Shown: piece after piece, positions 40,411 through 48,455 of the stretch
Layout of the letters: every line of letters starts with the position of its first letter
Numbering within the stretch: position 1 is the stretch's first letter
NCBI RefSeq assembly: GCF_021462265.1
Contig: NZ_JAJONF010000010.1
Coordinates: forward strand, 62,001 to 126,000
From: Streptomyces shenzhenensis
Lineage (GTDB): Bacteria; Actinomycetota; Actinomycetes; Streptomycetales; Streptomycetaceae
Direction of reading: 5' to 3'
Length of the DNA stretch: 64,000 nucleotides
Notes under the pieces: generated by a model
Told to the model about the DNA's origin: nothing
The model's database searches: none
The model's input: the letters and a program-made list of their open reading frames with translations, nothing else
Program-made: the position numbers and the translations under genes

Positions 40411-41445
40411 ATGCCCGAACTGCGTGTCGTGGCCGTCTCCAATGACGGCACACGGCTGGTGCTCAAGGCTGCCGACTCAACGGAGTACACCCTTCCGATC
40501 GACGAACGGCTCCGTGCCGCCGTGCGCGGCGACCGGCCCCGGCTCGGCCAGATCGAGATCGAGGTCGAGAGCCATCTCCGGCCCCGGGACATCCAGGCGC
40601 GGATACGAGCGGGTGCGACGGCCGAAGAGGTCGCCCAGCTCGCCGGGATCCCCGTCGACCGGGTGCGGCGCTTCGAGGGTCCGGTACTGGCCGAGCGCGC
40701 CTTCATGGCCGAGCGGGCACGCAAGACGCCCGTCCGCCGGCCCGGCGAGAACTCCGGTCCCCTGCTCGGCGAGGCCGTGCAGGAGCGGCTGGTGCTGCGC
40801 GGTGCCGAGAAGGACACCGTGCAGTGGGACTCCTGGCGCCGGGACGACGGCACCTGGGAGGTCCTGCTCGTCTACCGGGTCGCGGGCGAACCGCACTCGG
40901 CGAGCTGGACCTACGACCCGCCCCGGCGGCTCGTCCAGGCGGTCGACGACGAGGCGCGCTCGCTGATCGGCGAGTCCGACGACCTCGCCGTACCGGAGCC
41001 CAGCTTTCCGTTCGTGCCGCGCATCGCGCGGCTGCCGCGCGACCGTTCGCTGGACCGCTCCGGCGACCGGGACCGTGAGCGGCCGGCCCTGCCCGCGCAG
41101 CCGTCCGAACCGGCCGAGGAGACGGCCGGCGAACGCGACTCGCTGACCAGCCTTCTGGAGGCGGTGCCGAGTTTCCGGGGCGACATGGTGGTCCCGGAGC
41201 GCCCCGGGGAGATCCCGGAGGAGCCCGCCGCGGAACCGGCGGAGGAGCCCCCGGCCCCGGCGGCCTCGGCCGGCTCGGCCTACGCGGACGTCCTCATGCC
41301 CCGCTCCGTCGGCAGCCACCGCGACCGGCTGATCGGCGCCACCGACCGCCAGGCCGAGGCCGACGGTGTCCGCCCCGGCCGCCGGGCCGCGGTGCCGAGC
41401 TGGGACGAGATCGTCTTCGGAACACGGCGCAAGAAGCAGGATTAA
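40411..41445 (+). CDS. sepH: SepH, cell-division regulator that acts on FtsZ
   Basis: 344 residues. The N-terminal DUF3071 domain (MPELRVVAVSNDGTRLVLK) contains a helix-turn-helix-like part (ASSUMED by similarity) around ATAEEVAQLAGIPVDRVRRFEGP. Residues about 215-320 are Pro/Glu/Ala-rich and likely disordered, and a short conserved tail PSWDEIVFGTRRKK ends the protein. SepH of Streptomyces and mycobacteria stimulates FtsZ assembly through this HTH-like region. ATG 40411 follows GGGAGG; the frame is open farther upstream without conserved sequence. Confidence 0.92.
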   Translation: MPELRVVAVSNDGTRLVLKAADSTEYTLPIDERLRAAVRGDRPRLGQIEIEVESHLRPRDIQARIRAGATAEEVAQLAGIPVDRVRRFEGPVLAERAFMAERARKTPVRRPGENSGPLLGEAVQERLVLRGAEKDTVQWDSWRRDDGTWEVLLVYRVAGEPHSASWTYDPPRRLVQAVDDEARSLIGESDDLAVPEPSFPFVPRIARLPRDRSLDRSGDRDRERPALPAQPSEPAEETAGERDSLTSLLEAVPSFRGDMVVPERPGEIPEEPAAEPAEEPPAPAASAGSAYADVLMPRSVGSHRDRLIGATDRQAEADGVRPGRRAAVPSWDEIVFGTRRKKQD

Positions 41446-41468
41446 GAACAGGTCGTACGACCGTACGA

Positions 41469-41498
41469 GTTCATACGGGTTCATACGGGTTCATACGG
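41469..41498. repeat. Three perfect copies of GTTCATACGG
   Basis: 10-bp tandem repeat immediately before the long hairpin that follows sepH. Confidence 0.9.
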
Positions 41499-41532
41499 GA
41501 GAGGGAGGCACGCGTGCGTGCCTCCCTCTCCC
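41497..41532. terminator. Bidirectional terminator between sepH and the sulfurtransferase gene
   Basis: Arms of 17 bases (left arm GGGAGAGGGAGGCACGC) pair perfectly around two central bases. It lies between two convergent genes and could stop both transcripts. Confidence 0.8.
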
Positions 41533-41563
41533 GGCATGACGTACGACTGCCCTGCGGCCGCCG

Positions 41564-42406
41564 CTACTGCGGGTCGGGGCCGACCGCCACCGGACGGGAC
41601 GGGTCGGCGGACCACTCCGACCACGAACCGACGTACAGTGCCGCGTCGATGCCCGCGACGGCCAGCGCCAGCACCTCGTGGGCGCCGGAGACGCCCGAGC
41701 CGCAGTACACGCCCACCTCCGCCCCCTCGGAGGCGCCCAGGCCCTTGAAGCGGTCGCGGAGTTCGGCGGCGGGCAGGAAGCGGCCGTCCGGGCCGACGTT
41801 CTCGGTGGTCGGCGCGGACACCGCGCCCGGGATGTGGCCGCCGACCCGGTCGATCGGCTCCACCTCCCCCCGGTACCGCTCCCCCGCGCGGGCGTCGAAC
41901 AGCACACCCGAGCGGGCCAGCGCGGCCGCCCCGTCCGCGTCGAGCAACCGCCCCGCACCCGGAGCCGGTTCGAAGTCACCCTCGACCGGCTCGGTCACCT
42001 CAGCCGAAAGAGCGCCCTGCCAGGACGGCAACCCGCCGTCGAGGACCCGCACGTCCGGGTGACCCGTCCAGCGCAGCAGCCACCAGGCACGCGCCGCCGC
42101 CCAGCCCTGTCCGCCGTCGTAGACGACGACCGGCCGGTCCGCCGACACCCCGGCGCGGCGCATCGCCGCGCCGAAGACGGCCAGGTCGGGCAGCGGATGC
42201 CGGCCGTTCACGCCGGGCGGCGAGGCGAGTTCGCCGTCCAGGTGCACATAGACGGCGCCGGGCAGATGCCCCGCCGCGTAGGCCGCGCGGCCGTCGAAGG
42301 GCGGCGTGCCGGGCGCGGTCAGCTGCCAGCGGACGTCCAGCAGCACGGGCGGGTTCGGCCCGGCCAGGTCCTCGGCGAGTTCGGTTGCGGTGATGATGGC
42401 TTCCAT
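41564..42406 (-). CDS. Sulfurtransferase, two-domain rhodanese
   Basis: 280 residues: an inactive N-terminal rhodanese domain (VLLDVRWQL, YAAGHLPGAVYVHLDGEL) and an active C-terminal domain with VYCGSGVSGAHEVL, where the first Cys accepts sulfur. The CGSGVSG loop is nearer to mercaptopyruvate-type CGSGVTA than to the thiosulfate-type CRKGVTA. ATG 42406 follows AAGGATGGGG. It transfers sulfur to cyanide or thiols; the physiological acceptor is unknown. Confidence 0.9.
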   Translation of the reverse strand: MEAIITATELAEDLAGPNPPVLLDVRWQLTAPGTPPFDGRAAYAAGHLPGAVYVHLDGELASPPGVNGRHPLPDLAVFGAAMRRAGVSADRPVVVYDGGQGWAAARAWWLLRWTGHPDVRVLDGGLPSWQGALSAEVTEPVEGDFEPAPGAGRLLDADGAAALARSGVLFDARAGERYRGEVEPIDRVGGHIPGAVSAPTTENVGPDGRFLPAAELRDRFKGLGASEGAEVGVYCGSGVSGAHEVLALAVAGIDAALYVGSWSEWSADPSRPVAVGPDPQ

Positions 42407-42719
42407 GGCCCCATCCTTACGCCAGGGGTGGCCGCATCGTCCAGGTACGACTACTCTGCTCGGCCGGACAGGCTCGATCACCACGCGTACGTGATCGGGC
42501 ACTTGCTGTACAGCCGATGGACATTCGTCGGCAATCCACCGGAAACGGATGAGAAACGGCAGACCAGGCATCCTCACGGCGAAGCCGCTCCACGGCCCTG
42601 GACGCAAGGCGCCACGGAGGGTGCGAGCATCGGCACGGAGCGTGTCCGCAGCTGCGGCACAACCGGTCCGGACAGCGGAAGCGACACGGCCACCGCGAGG
42701 GGCCGAGGAGAGAGTGACG
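42407..42719. other. Divergent intergenic region before the VOC protein gene
   Basis: About 310 bases; promoters for both sides are expected. The stretch is open in the VOC frame, but its codon make-up does not continue the protein family, so no gene is called. Confidence 0.4.
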
Positions 42720-43523
42720 ATGACCGAGGTACGGGGAGCGGCCGGCCCGAACGGCGACACACACGCTCGGCGCGCGCCCGGCACCCCCTGCAGGGTGAGT
42801 CTGATGGTGCACGACTTGACCGCGACCGAGGAGTTCTACGGAGCCCTGTTCGGCTGGGAGTTCGAGCCCGGACCCCAGCAACTCGGCCCCTATGTGCGGG
42901 CCCTGCTCGGCGGCCGGGAGGTCGCGGGCATCGGGCAGCTGCCGCCGGATCTGCGCCTGCCGATCGCCTGGACACCGTATTTCGCCTCGGACGACGTGGA
43001 TCTGACGGCGGAGACGGCCCGGCTGTGCGGGGGCACGGTGGGGGTCGGGCCGCTGGACGCGGCCGAGGCCGGGCGGATGGCCATCGCCTGCGACCCGTCG
43101 GGCGCGGTGTTCGGTATCTGGCAGGCCTCGGCCCACCTGAGCACCCCCCTGACGGGCGTCCCCGGCACCCCGGTCTGGGACGAGCTGCTCACCTTCGAGA
43201 CGTCGAGCGTCGCCAAGTTCTACGAGGCGGTGTTCGGTTACGAGGAGGAGCCGGTGGTGTCCGCCGCCTTCGACTACGTGACCCTGCACGTCGGGGGCCG
43301 CCCGGTGGCCGGCATCCACGGCGTCGGACTCTCGCTGCCCCGGGAGCGGGGACCGCACTGGCTGACGTACTTCGAGGTGGCCGACGTGGACGCGACCGTG
43401 CGAGAGGTCGCGGAGCTGGGCGGGCAGGCGCTGAAGCCGGTCCGGGACAGCATGCACGGGCCGGTCGCGACGGTGGCCGACCCGGAGGGCGCGGTCTTCT
43501 CGGTGGTCCAGAGCCCGCGCTGA
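42720..43523 (+). CDS. VOC (glyoxalase/dioxygenase-like) family protein, two repeats
   Basis: 267 residues with two vicinal-oxygen-chelate modules: about 20-140 (VSLMVHDLTATEEFYGALFGWEFE ... DPSGAVFGIWQ) and about 150-265 (WDELLTFETSSVAKFYEAVFGYE ... DPEGAVFSVVQSP). The His/Glu metal ligands of true glyoxalases are not obvious, so binding or protein partner roles are possible. Similar two-module proteins are common in Streptomyces as CFP32/27 kDa antigen-like. ATG 42720 was preferred over GTG 42714 by spacing from GAGGAG. Confidence 0.85.
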   Translation: MTEVRGAAGPNGDTHARRAPGTPCRVSLMVHDLTATEEFYGALFGWEFEPGPQQLGPYVRALLGGREVAGIGQLPPDLRLPIAWTPYFASDDVDLTAETARLCGGTVGVGPLDAAEAGRMAIACDPSGAVFGIWQASAHLSTPLTGVPGTPVWDELLTFETSSVAKFYEAVFGYEEEPVVSAAFDYVTLHVGGRPVAGIHGVGLSLPRERGPHWLTYFEVADVDATVREVAELGGQALKPVRDSMHGPVATVADPEGAVFSVVQSPR

Positions 43524-43524
43524 A

Positions 43525-43594
<70 letters not shown>

Positions 43595-43843
43595 GACACG
43601 GTACGAGTCCGACCGCCCCCGCCCCCGCGAAGGCCCGGATGCCCGGATGCCCGGCCACGACGACGGCCACGCCGCCCGCCTCGCCGAAGAGGGCCGCCCC
43701 GTCTCGCCGAAGAGGGCCCCGTCTCGCCGAACAGGCCGGGGAGGAACCCGGCGCCACCATGCGCCCGGCGCCCCCCGCCCGGCGCCCCCCGCCCGGCGAC
43801 CCGCGCTCGGCGACCCGCGCTCGGCGACGGATGCGGTGGCCGG

Positions 43844-44473
43844 TCACGCCCGGCTTTCGCCGCCCCGCAAGTACACTCCCGCACGCGCGGCGGCCGCGGC
43901 GGCCTCGGCGGCCTGGTCCGCGGCGGCTTCGTCGAGGCGGTCACCGCTGGTCAGCAGGCGGTAGTAGAGAGGGGCGGAGACAGCACGGATCACCTCGCGG
44001 ACATCGGTGCCCGCAGGCACCTCGCCCCGGTCGATGGCCTGCTGGACGCAGGGGGCCCACTCCGTGACGCGGATGTCGTAGAAGCGGTGCAGGGCCTCGG
44101 CTGTCTTCGCCTCGCAGGTGGCGGCGGCGATCACCGCCTTGAACAGCGCTCCCTGCCGCGGGTCGGCCAAGGTGCGCTGCACGAGCCGGGCGTTGGCCTT
44201 GAGGTCGTCGAGCAGCGAACCGGTCTCGGTACGCGGCAGTGACTGCTCGGCCATGTCCAGCAGGAGATCGGCCACCAGGCTGGTCACCGTTCCCCAGCGG
44301 CGGTAGACGGTGGTCTTGCCCACCTCGGCACGGCGCGCGATGTCGGCGAGGTCCAGGCGGGCGAAGCCGTGCTCGGCCAGGGCGTCGCCGGCCGCTCGCA
44401 GCACCGACGCCCGCACCCGCGCCGTGCGCCCTCCTGGACGGACGGTCCCCGGGTCCGCACCCTCAAACCCCAT
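43844..44473 (-). CDS. TetR-family transcriptional regulator
   Basis: 209 residues. The N-terminal DNA-binding domain (RARVRASVLRAAGDALAEHGF, LADIARRAEVGKTTVYRRWG) is of TetR type; the C-terminal part resembles TetR_C-type ligand domains (ALFKAVIAAATCEAKTAEAL). Divergent from the aldo-keto reductase gene. Two similar palindromes, one covering its own start codon, sit in the 112-base gap, so it very likely represses itself and the reductase until a ligand binds. Confidence 0.92.
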   Translation of the reverse strand: MGFEGADPGTVRPGGRTARVRASVLRAAGDALAEHGFARLDLADIARRAEVGKTTVYRRWGTVTSLVADLLLDMAEQSLPRTETGSLLDDLKANARLVQRTLADPRQGALFKAVIAAATCEAKTAEALHRFYDIRVTEWAPCVQQAIDRGEVPAGTDVREVIRAVSAPLYYRLLTSGDRLDEAAADQAAEAAAAAARAGVYLRGGESRA

Positions 44474-44494
44474 AACGGGACTCCAGTTTCGTTA
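44473..44494. promoter_or_regulatory. Putative TetR operator 1
   Basis: A 22-bp imperfect palindrome with TAACG at one end and CGTTA at the other; 8 of 11 half-site bases match. It overlaps the ATG of the tetR gene. Confidence 0.6.
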
Positions 44495-44526
44495 ATCACT
44501 CGCACCTGCTACGTTGAGGGCTACTC

Positions 44527-44548
44527 TAACGGAACTGAAGACCCGTTA
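44527..44548. promoter_or_regulatory. Putative TetR operator 2
   Basis: A second 22-bp palindrome with outer arms CTAACGG and CCGTTAG, sharing the half-site TAACGG-ACT with operator 1. It starts 54 bases from operator 1 and lies 37 bases upstream of the reductase start. Confidence 0.6.
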
Positions 44549-44585
44549 GCCAGCTCGGATGACGAGAGACGAGAGAGGAACGGCC

Positions 44586-45638
44586 ATGGAATACAGGCGG
44601 CTGGGCGCATCCGGCCTCAAGATCCCCGCACTGAGCTTCGGCGCGGGCACCTTCGGCGGCCAGGGACCGCTGTTCGGTGCCTGGGGCAACACCGACGCGC
44701 GAGAAGCACGCCGTCTCGTGGACATCTGCCTCAATGCCGGGATCACGATGTTCGACACCGCCGACGTCTACTCCAGCGGGGCCTCCGAGGAGGTGCTGGG
44801 CGAGGCGATCAAAGACCGCAGGGACCAGGTGATCGTGTCCACCAAGACCGGTCTGCCGATGGGCGACGGCCCGAACGATGCGGGCACCTCCCGTTCGCGC
44901 CTGATCACCGCGTGCGAGGACGCCCTGCGCCGGCTCGGCACCGACTACATCGACCTGTTCCAGCTGCACGCCTTCGACGCCGGCACGCCGGTCGAGGAAG
45001 TCCTGTCCGCACTCGACGATCTCGTCCGCGCGGGGAAGGTCCGCTACCTCGGCATCTCCAACTTCTCCGGCTGGCAGGCGATGAAGTCCCTCGCGAGCGC
45101 GGAGAGACACGGCCACCCGCGCTATGTCGCACATCAGGTCTACTACTCACTCGTCGGCCGCGACTACGAATGGGAGCTGATGCCCCTCGGACTCGACCAG
45201 GGCCTCGGCGCCGTCGTCTGGAGCCCGCTCGGCTGGGGACGGCTCACCGGTAACGTCCGCCGCGGCCGGCCGCTGCCGGCCACCAGCCGACTGCACCGCA
45301 CCGCGGACTACGGCCCGCCGGTCGAGGACGAACACCTCTACCGCGTGGTCGACGCCCTCGACGAGATCGCGCGGGAGACCGGCAGGAGCATTCCGCAGAT
45401 CGCCATCAACTGGCTGCTGCAGCGACCGACCGTCTCCTCCGTCATCATCGGCGCCCGCGACGAGGACCAGCTTCGCCAGAACCTCGGTGCCGTCGGCTGG
45501 ACGCTCACACCCGACCAGATGGCGAAACTCGACGCGGCGAGCGTCACGACGGCGCCCTACCCGTATTTCCCCTACCAGCGTCAGGAAGGCTTCGCCCGCC
45601 TCAACCCACCGGTGGTCGCGCCCGCGCCCGCCGCATGA
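44586..45638 (+). CDS. Aldo/keto reductase
   Basis: 350 residues, TIM-barrel reductase. FDTADVYSSGASEEVLGEAI holds catalytic Asp and Tyr; the lysine is in VSTKTGLPMG, and the YIDLFQLHAFD stretch gives the His; LGISNFSGW and VSSVIIGARDEDQL are NADPH-site markers. Similar proteins are often called YajO/Tas-like or voltage-gated channel beta-subunit-like. ATG 44586 follows GAGAGGAA. It is presumably regulated by the divergent TetR protein. Its stop overlaps the next start as ATGA. Confidence 0.93.
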   Translation: MEYRRLGASGLKIPALSFGAGTFGGQGPLFGAWGNTDAREARRLVDICLNAGITMFDTADVYSSGASEEVLGEAIKDRRDQVIVSTKTGLPMGDGPNDAGTSRSRLITACEDALRRLGTDYIDLFQLHAFDAGTPVEEVLSALDDLVRAGKVRYLGISNFSGWQAMKSLASAERHGHPRYVAHQVYYSLVGRDYEWELMPLGLDQGLGAVVWSPLGWGRLTGNVRRGRPLPATSRLHRTADYGPPVEDEHLYRVVDALDEIARETGRSIPQIAINWLLQRPTVSSVIIGARDEDQLRQNLGAVGWTLTPDQMAKLDAASVTTAPYPYFPYQRQEGFARLNPPVVAPAPAA

Positions 45639-46084
45639 CGTGGCGTCAGGCAACCGGACCGCACAGCCGCGCGTCCCGGCCCCGGCCCGGGCGATGCCGC
45701 CTCGTCGGCACGGCCTCGGACGCCCGCGACTTCACCGTGGAACGGACCGCGGGCAGCTACCACGTCCGCGGCCGGTCCCGAAGGCTGCCGCTGGCGCGCT
45801 GGGCGGCGGTGGGACCCATCACCGGCGTCTTCCTCATCCGCTTCACCGTGGGCGGCCAATGGCAGGAGCCCGTGAACTGGCTGCCCGTGGTGTTCTGGCC
45901 CTTCGTCGGCGCTCTGATCACCGTGGTCGGTTTCCTCACGCCACGCCGGCCGGTGGAGCTGGAGCTGACACGGGACGCGATCACCTCGGTGGTCGGGCGC
46001 AGACGCCACTCCTACGCGTGGCACAGTATCGAGGAGATCACCGCACGCCGCGCCGTCGTCCGGGGCCGGGACATGCGCTTCTAG
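45635..46084 (+). CDS. Hypothetical membrane protein (149 residues)
   Basis: Not recognised. A basic, Arg-rich N-terminus (about 1-50) is followed by two hydrophobic spans (WAAVGPITGVFLIRF and WLPVVFWPFVGALITVVGFL) and a short cytosolic tail with LELTRDAITSVVGRRRHSY that resembles the beta-strands of PH-like domains. The ATGA overlap with the aldo-keto reductase supports expression. The gene could also be a decayed fragment, since the region beyond it is degenerate. Confidence 0.55.
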   Translation: MTWRQATGPHSRASRPRPGRCRLVGTASDARDFTVERTAGSYHVRGRSRRLPLARWAAVGPITGVFLIRFTVGGQWQEPVNWLPVVFWPFVGALITVVGFLTPRRPVELELTRDAITSVVGRRRHSYAWHSIEEITARRAVVRGRDMRF

Positions 46085-46340
46085 CGCTCCAGGTACGTCT
46101 GCTGCCCACCGCTCCACGCCCACCGCGCCGCTCCCGGATGGGTGAGGGCTGGCACTTCGTCCTGGCGCTCGGCACGACTCCGCAGGTCAGTCCCCAACTC
46201 GCCGCGCCGCTGGCGGAGTTCGCTCGGCGAACTGTTGCTGACGAGCTTCGGTGCGGCGACTCGGCGACACGGATCCGCCTGTCATGGGCCCCTTCAGGCT
46301 GCTCGGCCGCCTCGGTACAACCGCCCGTAACGGCTCGCTC
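46085..46340. other. Degenerate stretch
   Basis: Nothing certain is encoded. A short plus-strand frame (MGEGWHFVLALGTTPQ...) has reasonable composition but no recognised family. Confidence 0.35.
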
Positions 46341-46365
46341 CGTGCCGTGCCGTGCCGTGCCGTGC
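46341..46365. repeat. Five copies of CCGTG
   Basis: A perfect pentanucleotide run at the point where the ATPase pseudogene loses similarity to its family. Confidence 0.9.
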
Positions 46366-47114
46366 CGCCAGCAACAGCCCGATGACCATGGAGTTGCTGT
46401 CGGTCTCGGCCGACCACACCTGCTCCAGCTGGTCGACCATGAGGAACAACGGCTCGTGCGCGGCGTCGCAGCCGAGTTCGGCGAAGGCCCGCGCCACGCC
46501 CTGCTCGACGACCTCCAGCTGCCTGGCGGCGTGGGCGCCTTCGGACGGCGCCTGCGCGAGGTCGAGCCCCGCCTTGACGCCGAACGCCTCCAGGGACAGC
46601 GAGGTCTGCAACCCCTTGGCGCTCTGCGCCAGCCGGCTGCCCAGCGGGACACCCGGCTCGTCCGCCGACTCGCCGTTCCTCCTCAGGAACCGGCGCAGTG
46701 CCCGCACGGCCGGAGACCTGCGGCCATGCGCGTCCCCGGCGTGCGCCACGAGATGCCGGGCGGCGTGGAGGGCGAACACGTACCGCCAGATCAGCGCCTG
46801 GCCGAGTCCCCCGGCAGCCCCTCCAGTTCGAACCGCCGCAGCTGCTCCCCCGCGGCCTCGTCCGGGGTGACCAGCACCCGCCCCGCGCGACCCGCGCCGT
46901 CGGCCATCAGTTGCATGCACACGGCGCTCTTGCCGGACCCCTTGCGACCGATGATCAGCATCTTCCGCCCGGACATCGCGGCCTCATAGGCGGCATTGAG
47001 TAAGAATCCACCGCGTAACAACAGCCCCAGTGCGTCACGCGCGTCACGCTCGGCGTCGTCGCGCCCGAAGTGAAGCCGTGCGAGCAGTGACTCGTCGTAG
47101 GAGTACGAACTCAC
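46366..47114 (-). pseudogene. P-loop ATPase pseudogene, frameshifted and truncated
   Basis: From GTG 47114 the product reads SSYSYDESLLARLHFGRDDA, then LLRGGFLLNAAYEAAM and a Walker A motif IIGRKGSGKSAV, continuing to FELEGLPGDSA. There the frame breaks: near 46800 the DNA reads GCC-AGG-CGC-TGA, whereas restoring one A (GCC-AAG-GCG-CTG) puts it into the next frame, which continues the same protein (ALIWRYVFALHAARHLV, GLQTSLSLEAFGVKAGLDL, LFLMVDQLEQVWSAE with a Walker-B-like run). Similarity ends at about 46366 in the CCGTG repeat; relatives are much longer. So there is one single-base deletion plus loss of the 3' half. A sequencing error could explain the first but not the second. Confidence 0.7.
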
Positions 47115-47307
47115 ACCGCACCCCTTTGCCCGGATGACGTTCCTCCACACCTCGAGTGGCGCACGCGGCAGGTCCCGAAAGGCCGGCGAGGCCCGCAAGG
47201 CGGCCCTGGCGGGCCGAAGCCGGAGCCAGCACGATGTCGCCTGCGCACCGCACCGCGCCCCGGCATGACAAGCTGTGCTTCTCACTGCCCGAGCCCAGGA
47301 GGTCACC

Positions 47308-47550
47308 ATGACCGCAGACTCTGCGTCCACACAAGATTCGGAGCCGTCCGAACCCGAGACGTCCGCTCTGGCACCCGACAGCGACGGGCAATACGACCTG
47401 AAGCGCAAGTTCCGGGAAGCCCTGGCACGCAAGCGCGGTGTGCAGGCGGACGCCGCCGACGCCGCTGGGAGCGCCGCCTCGTCGAAGGTCCGTTCAGCGC
47501 ACGGCCCGGCCGCCAGCCAGCGGTCGTTCCGGCGCAAGAGCGGCGGCTGA
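47308..47550 (+). CDS. DUF5302 family small protein
   Basis: 80 residues. A Ser/Glu-rich N-terminus precedes the family core YDLKRKFREALARKRG and a basic tail ending RSFRRKSGG. ATG 47308 follows AGGAGG. Small proteins of this type are widespread in Streptomyces; function unknown. Confidence 0.8.
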   Translation: MTADSASTQDSEPSEPETSALAPDSDGQYDLKRKFREALARKRGVQADAADAAGSAASSKVRSAHGPAASQRSFRRKSGG

Positions 47551-47764
47551 GTCCGTCAGCGCCGCGGTCCGGCCGCCCTGCCACCGCACCCTCCGGGCGC
47601 CACCGACTCGCGCGCCCGGCGCCGGGGCCCGGTAGGCGCGCATACCGAGGGCGCCGGTCGCCGGTGAGGCCGTAGCCGACGGTCTCCGCCCGTGGACACG
47701 GGCCCCACCGCGGTTGGCGTCGCGTGAGCCGACGGCGTCACCGCGGTGGACCCGGCCCTGGCCC

Positions 47765-48415
47765 TCAAGAGGAGGCGAACGGCAGGACGTCCGGCGAGAG
47801 CTCGCCGGCACGCGCGGCGGCGCTCGTCATGCGGCGGCGGTGATGGCGTCGGCACAGCACCTCGTAGCCGACCTCCGCGGCCGGGCCGTTCACGTCGCCG
47901 ACAACGACCTGCTCGCCCTCCACAACCATCTCGCCGCCCACCGTGCGGGCGTTGTGCGTGGCACGCGCCCCGCACCAGCACATCGCCTCGACCTGAAGGG
48001 TCTCGATCCGGTCCGCCAGCTCGATCAGCCGCTGCGAACCCGGAAAGAGCCTGGTCCGGAAGTCGGTCGTGATGCCGAAGGCGAAGACATCGAGGCCCAG
48101 GTCGTCCACGACCCGCGCCAGCTGATCGATCTGCGCCGGGGCGAGGAACTGCGCCTCGTCCACGATCACGTAATCCACCCTGCCGCCCTTCGACAGCTGG
48201 TCGACCAGGTAGGCGTGCAGATCCATGCCCGAAGCCGCCTCGACCGCGTCCGTCACCAGGCCCAGCCGCGAGGAGAGCTTCCCCTCCCCCGCGCGGTCGT
48301 CCCGAGTGAATATCACACCCTGCAGACCCCTCGCCGACCGGTTGTGACCGATCTGCAGAGCGAGTGTCGACTTCCCGCAGTCCATCGTTCCGGAGAAGAA
48401 CACCAGTTCGGGCAT
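47765..48415 (-). CDS. tdk: Thymidine kinase
   Basis: 216 residues of the type II thymidine kinase family: P-loop FSGTMDCGKSTLAL, VIVDEAQFL (Walker B with catalytic Glu), FGITTDFRTRLFPG, and a zinc-binding lasso with CWCGARATHNAR and CRRHH, so the ligands are probably three Cys and one His. Phosphorylates thymidine for salvage. It lies 40 bases downstream of the alkaline-phosphatase-like gene on the same strand. Confidence 0.93.
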   Translation of the reverse strand: MPELVFFSGTMDCGKSTLALQIGHNRSARGLQGVIFTRDDRAGEGKLSSRLGLVTDAVEAASGMDLHAYLVDQLSKGGRVDYVIVDEAQFLAPAQIDQLARVVDDLGLDVFAFGITTDFRTRLFPGSQRLIELADRIETLQVEAMCWCGARATHNARTVGGEMVVEGEQVVVGDVNGPAAEVGYEVLCRRHHRRRMTSAAARAGELSPDVLPFASS

Positions 48416-48455
48416 GGGGAGTCGAGCGCCTTTCGGTCAGTGGCGGGGCACGGAG

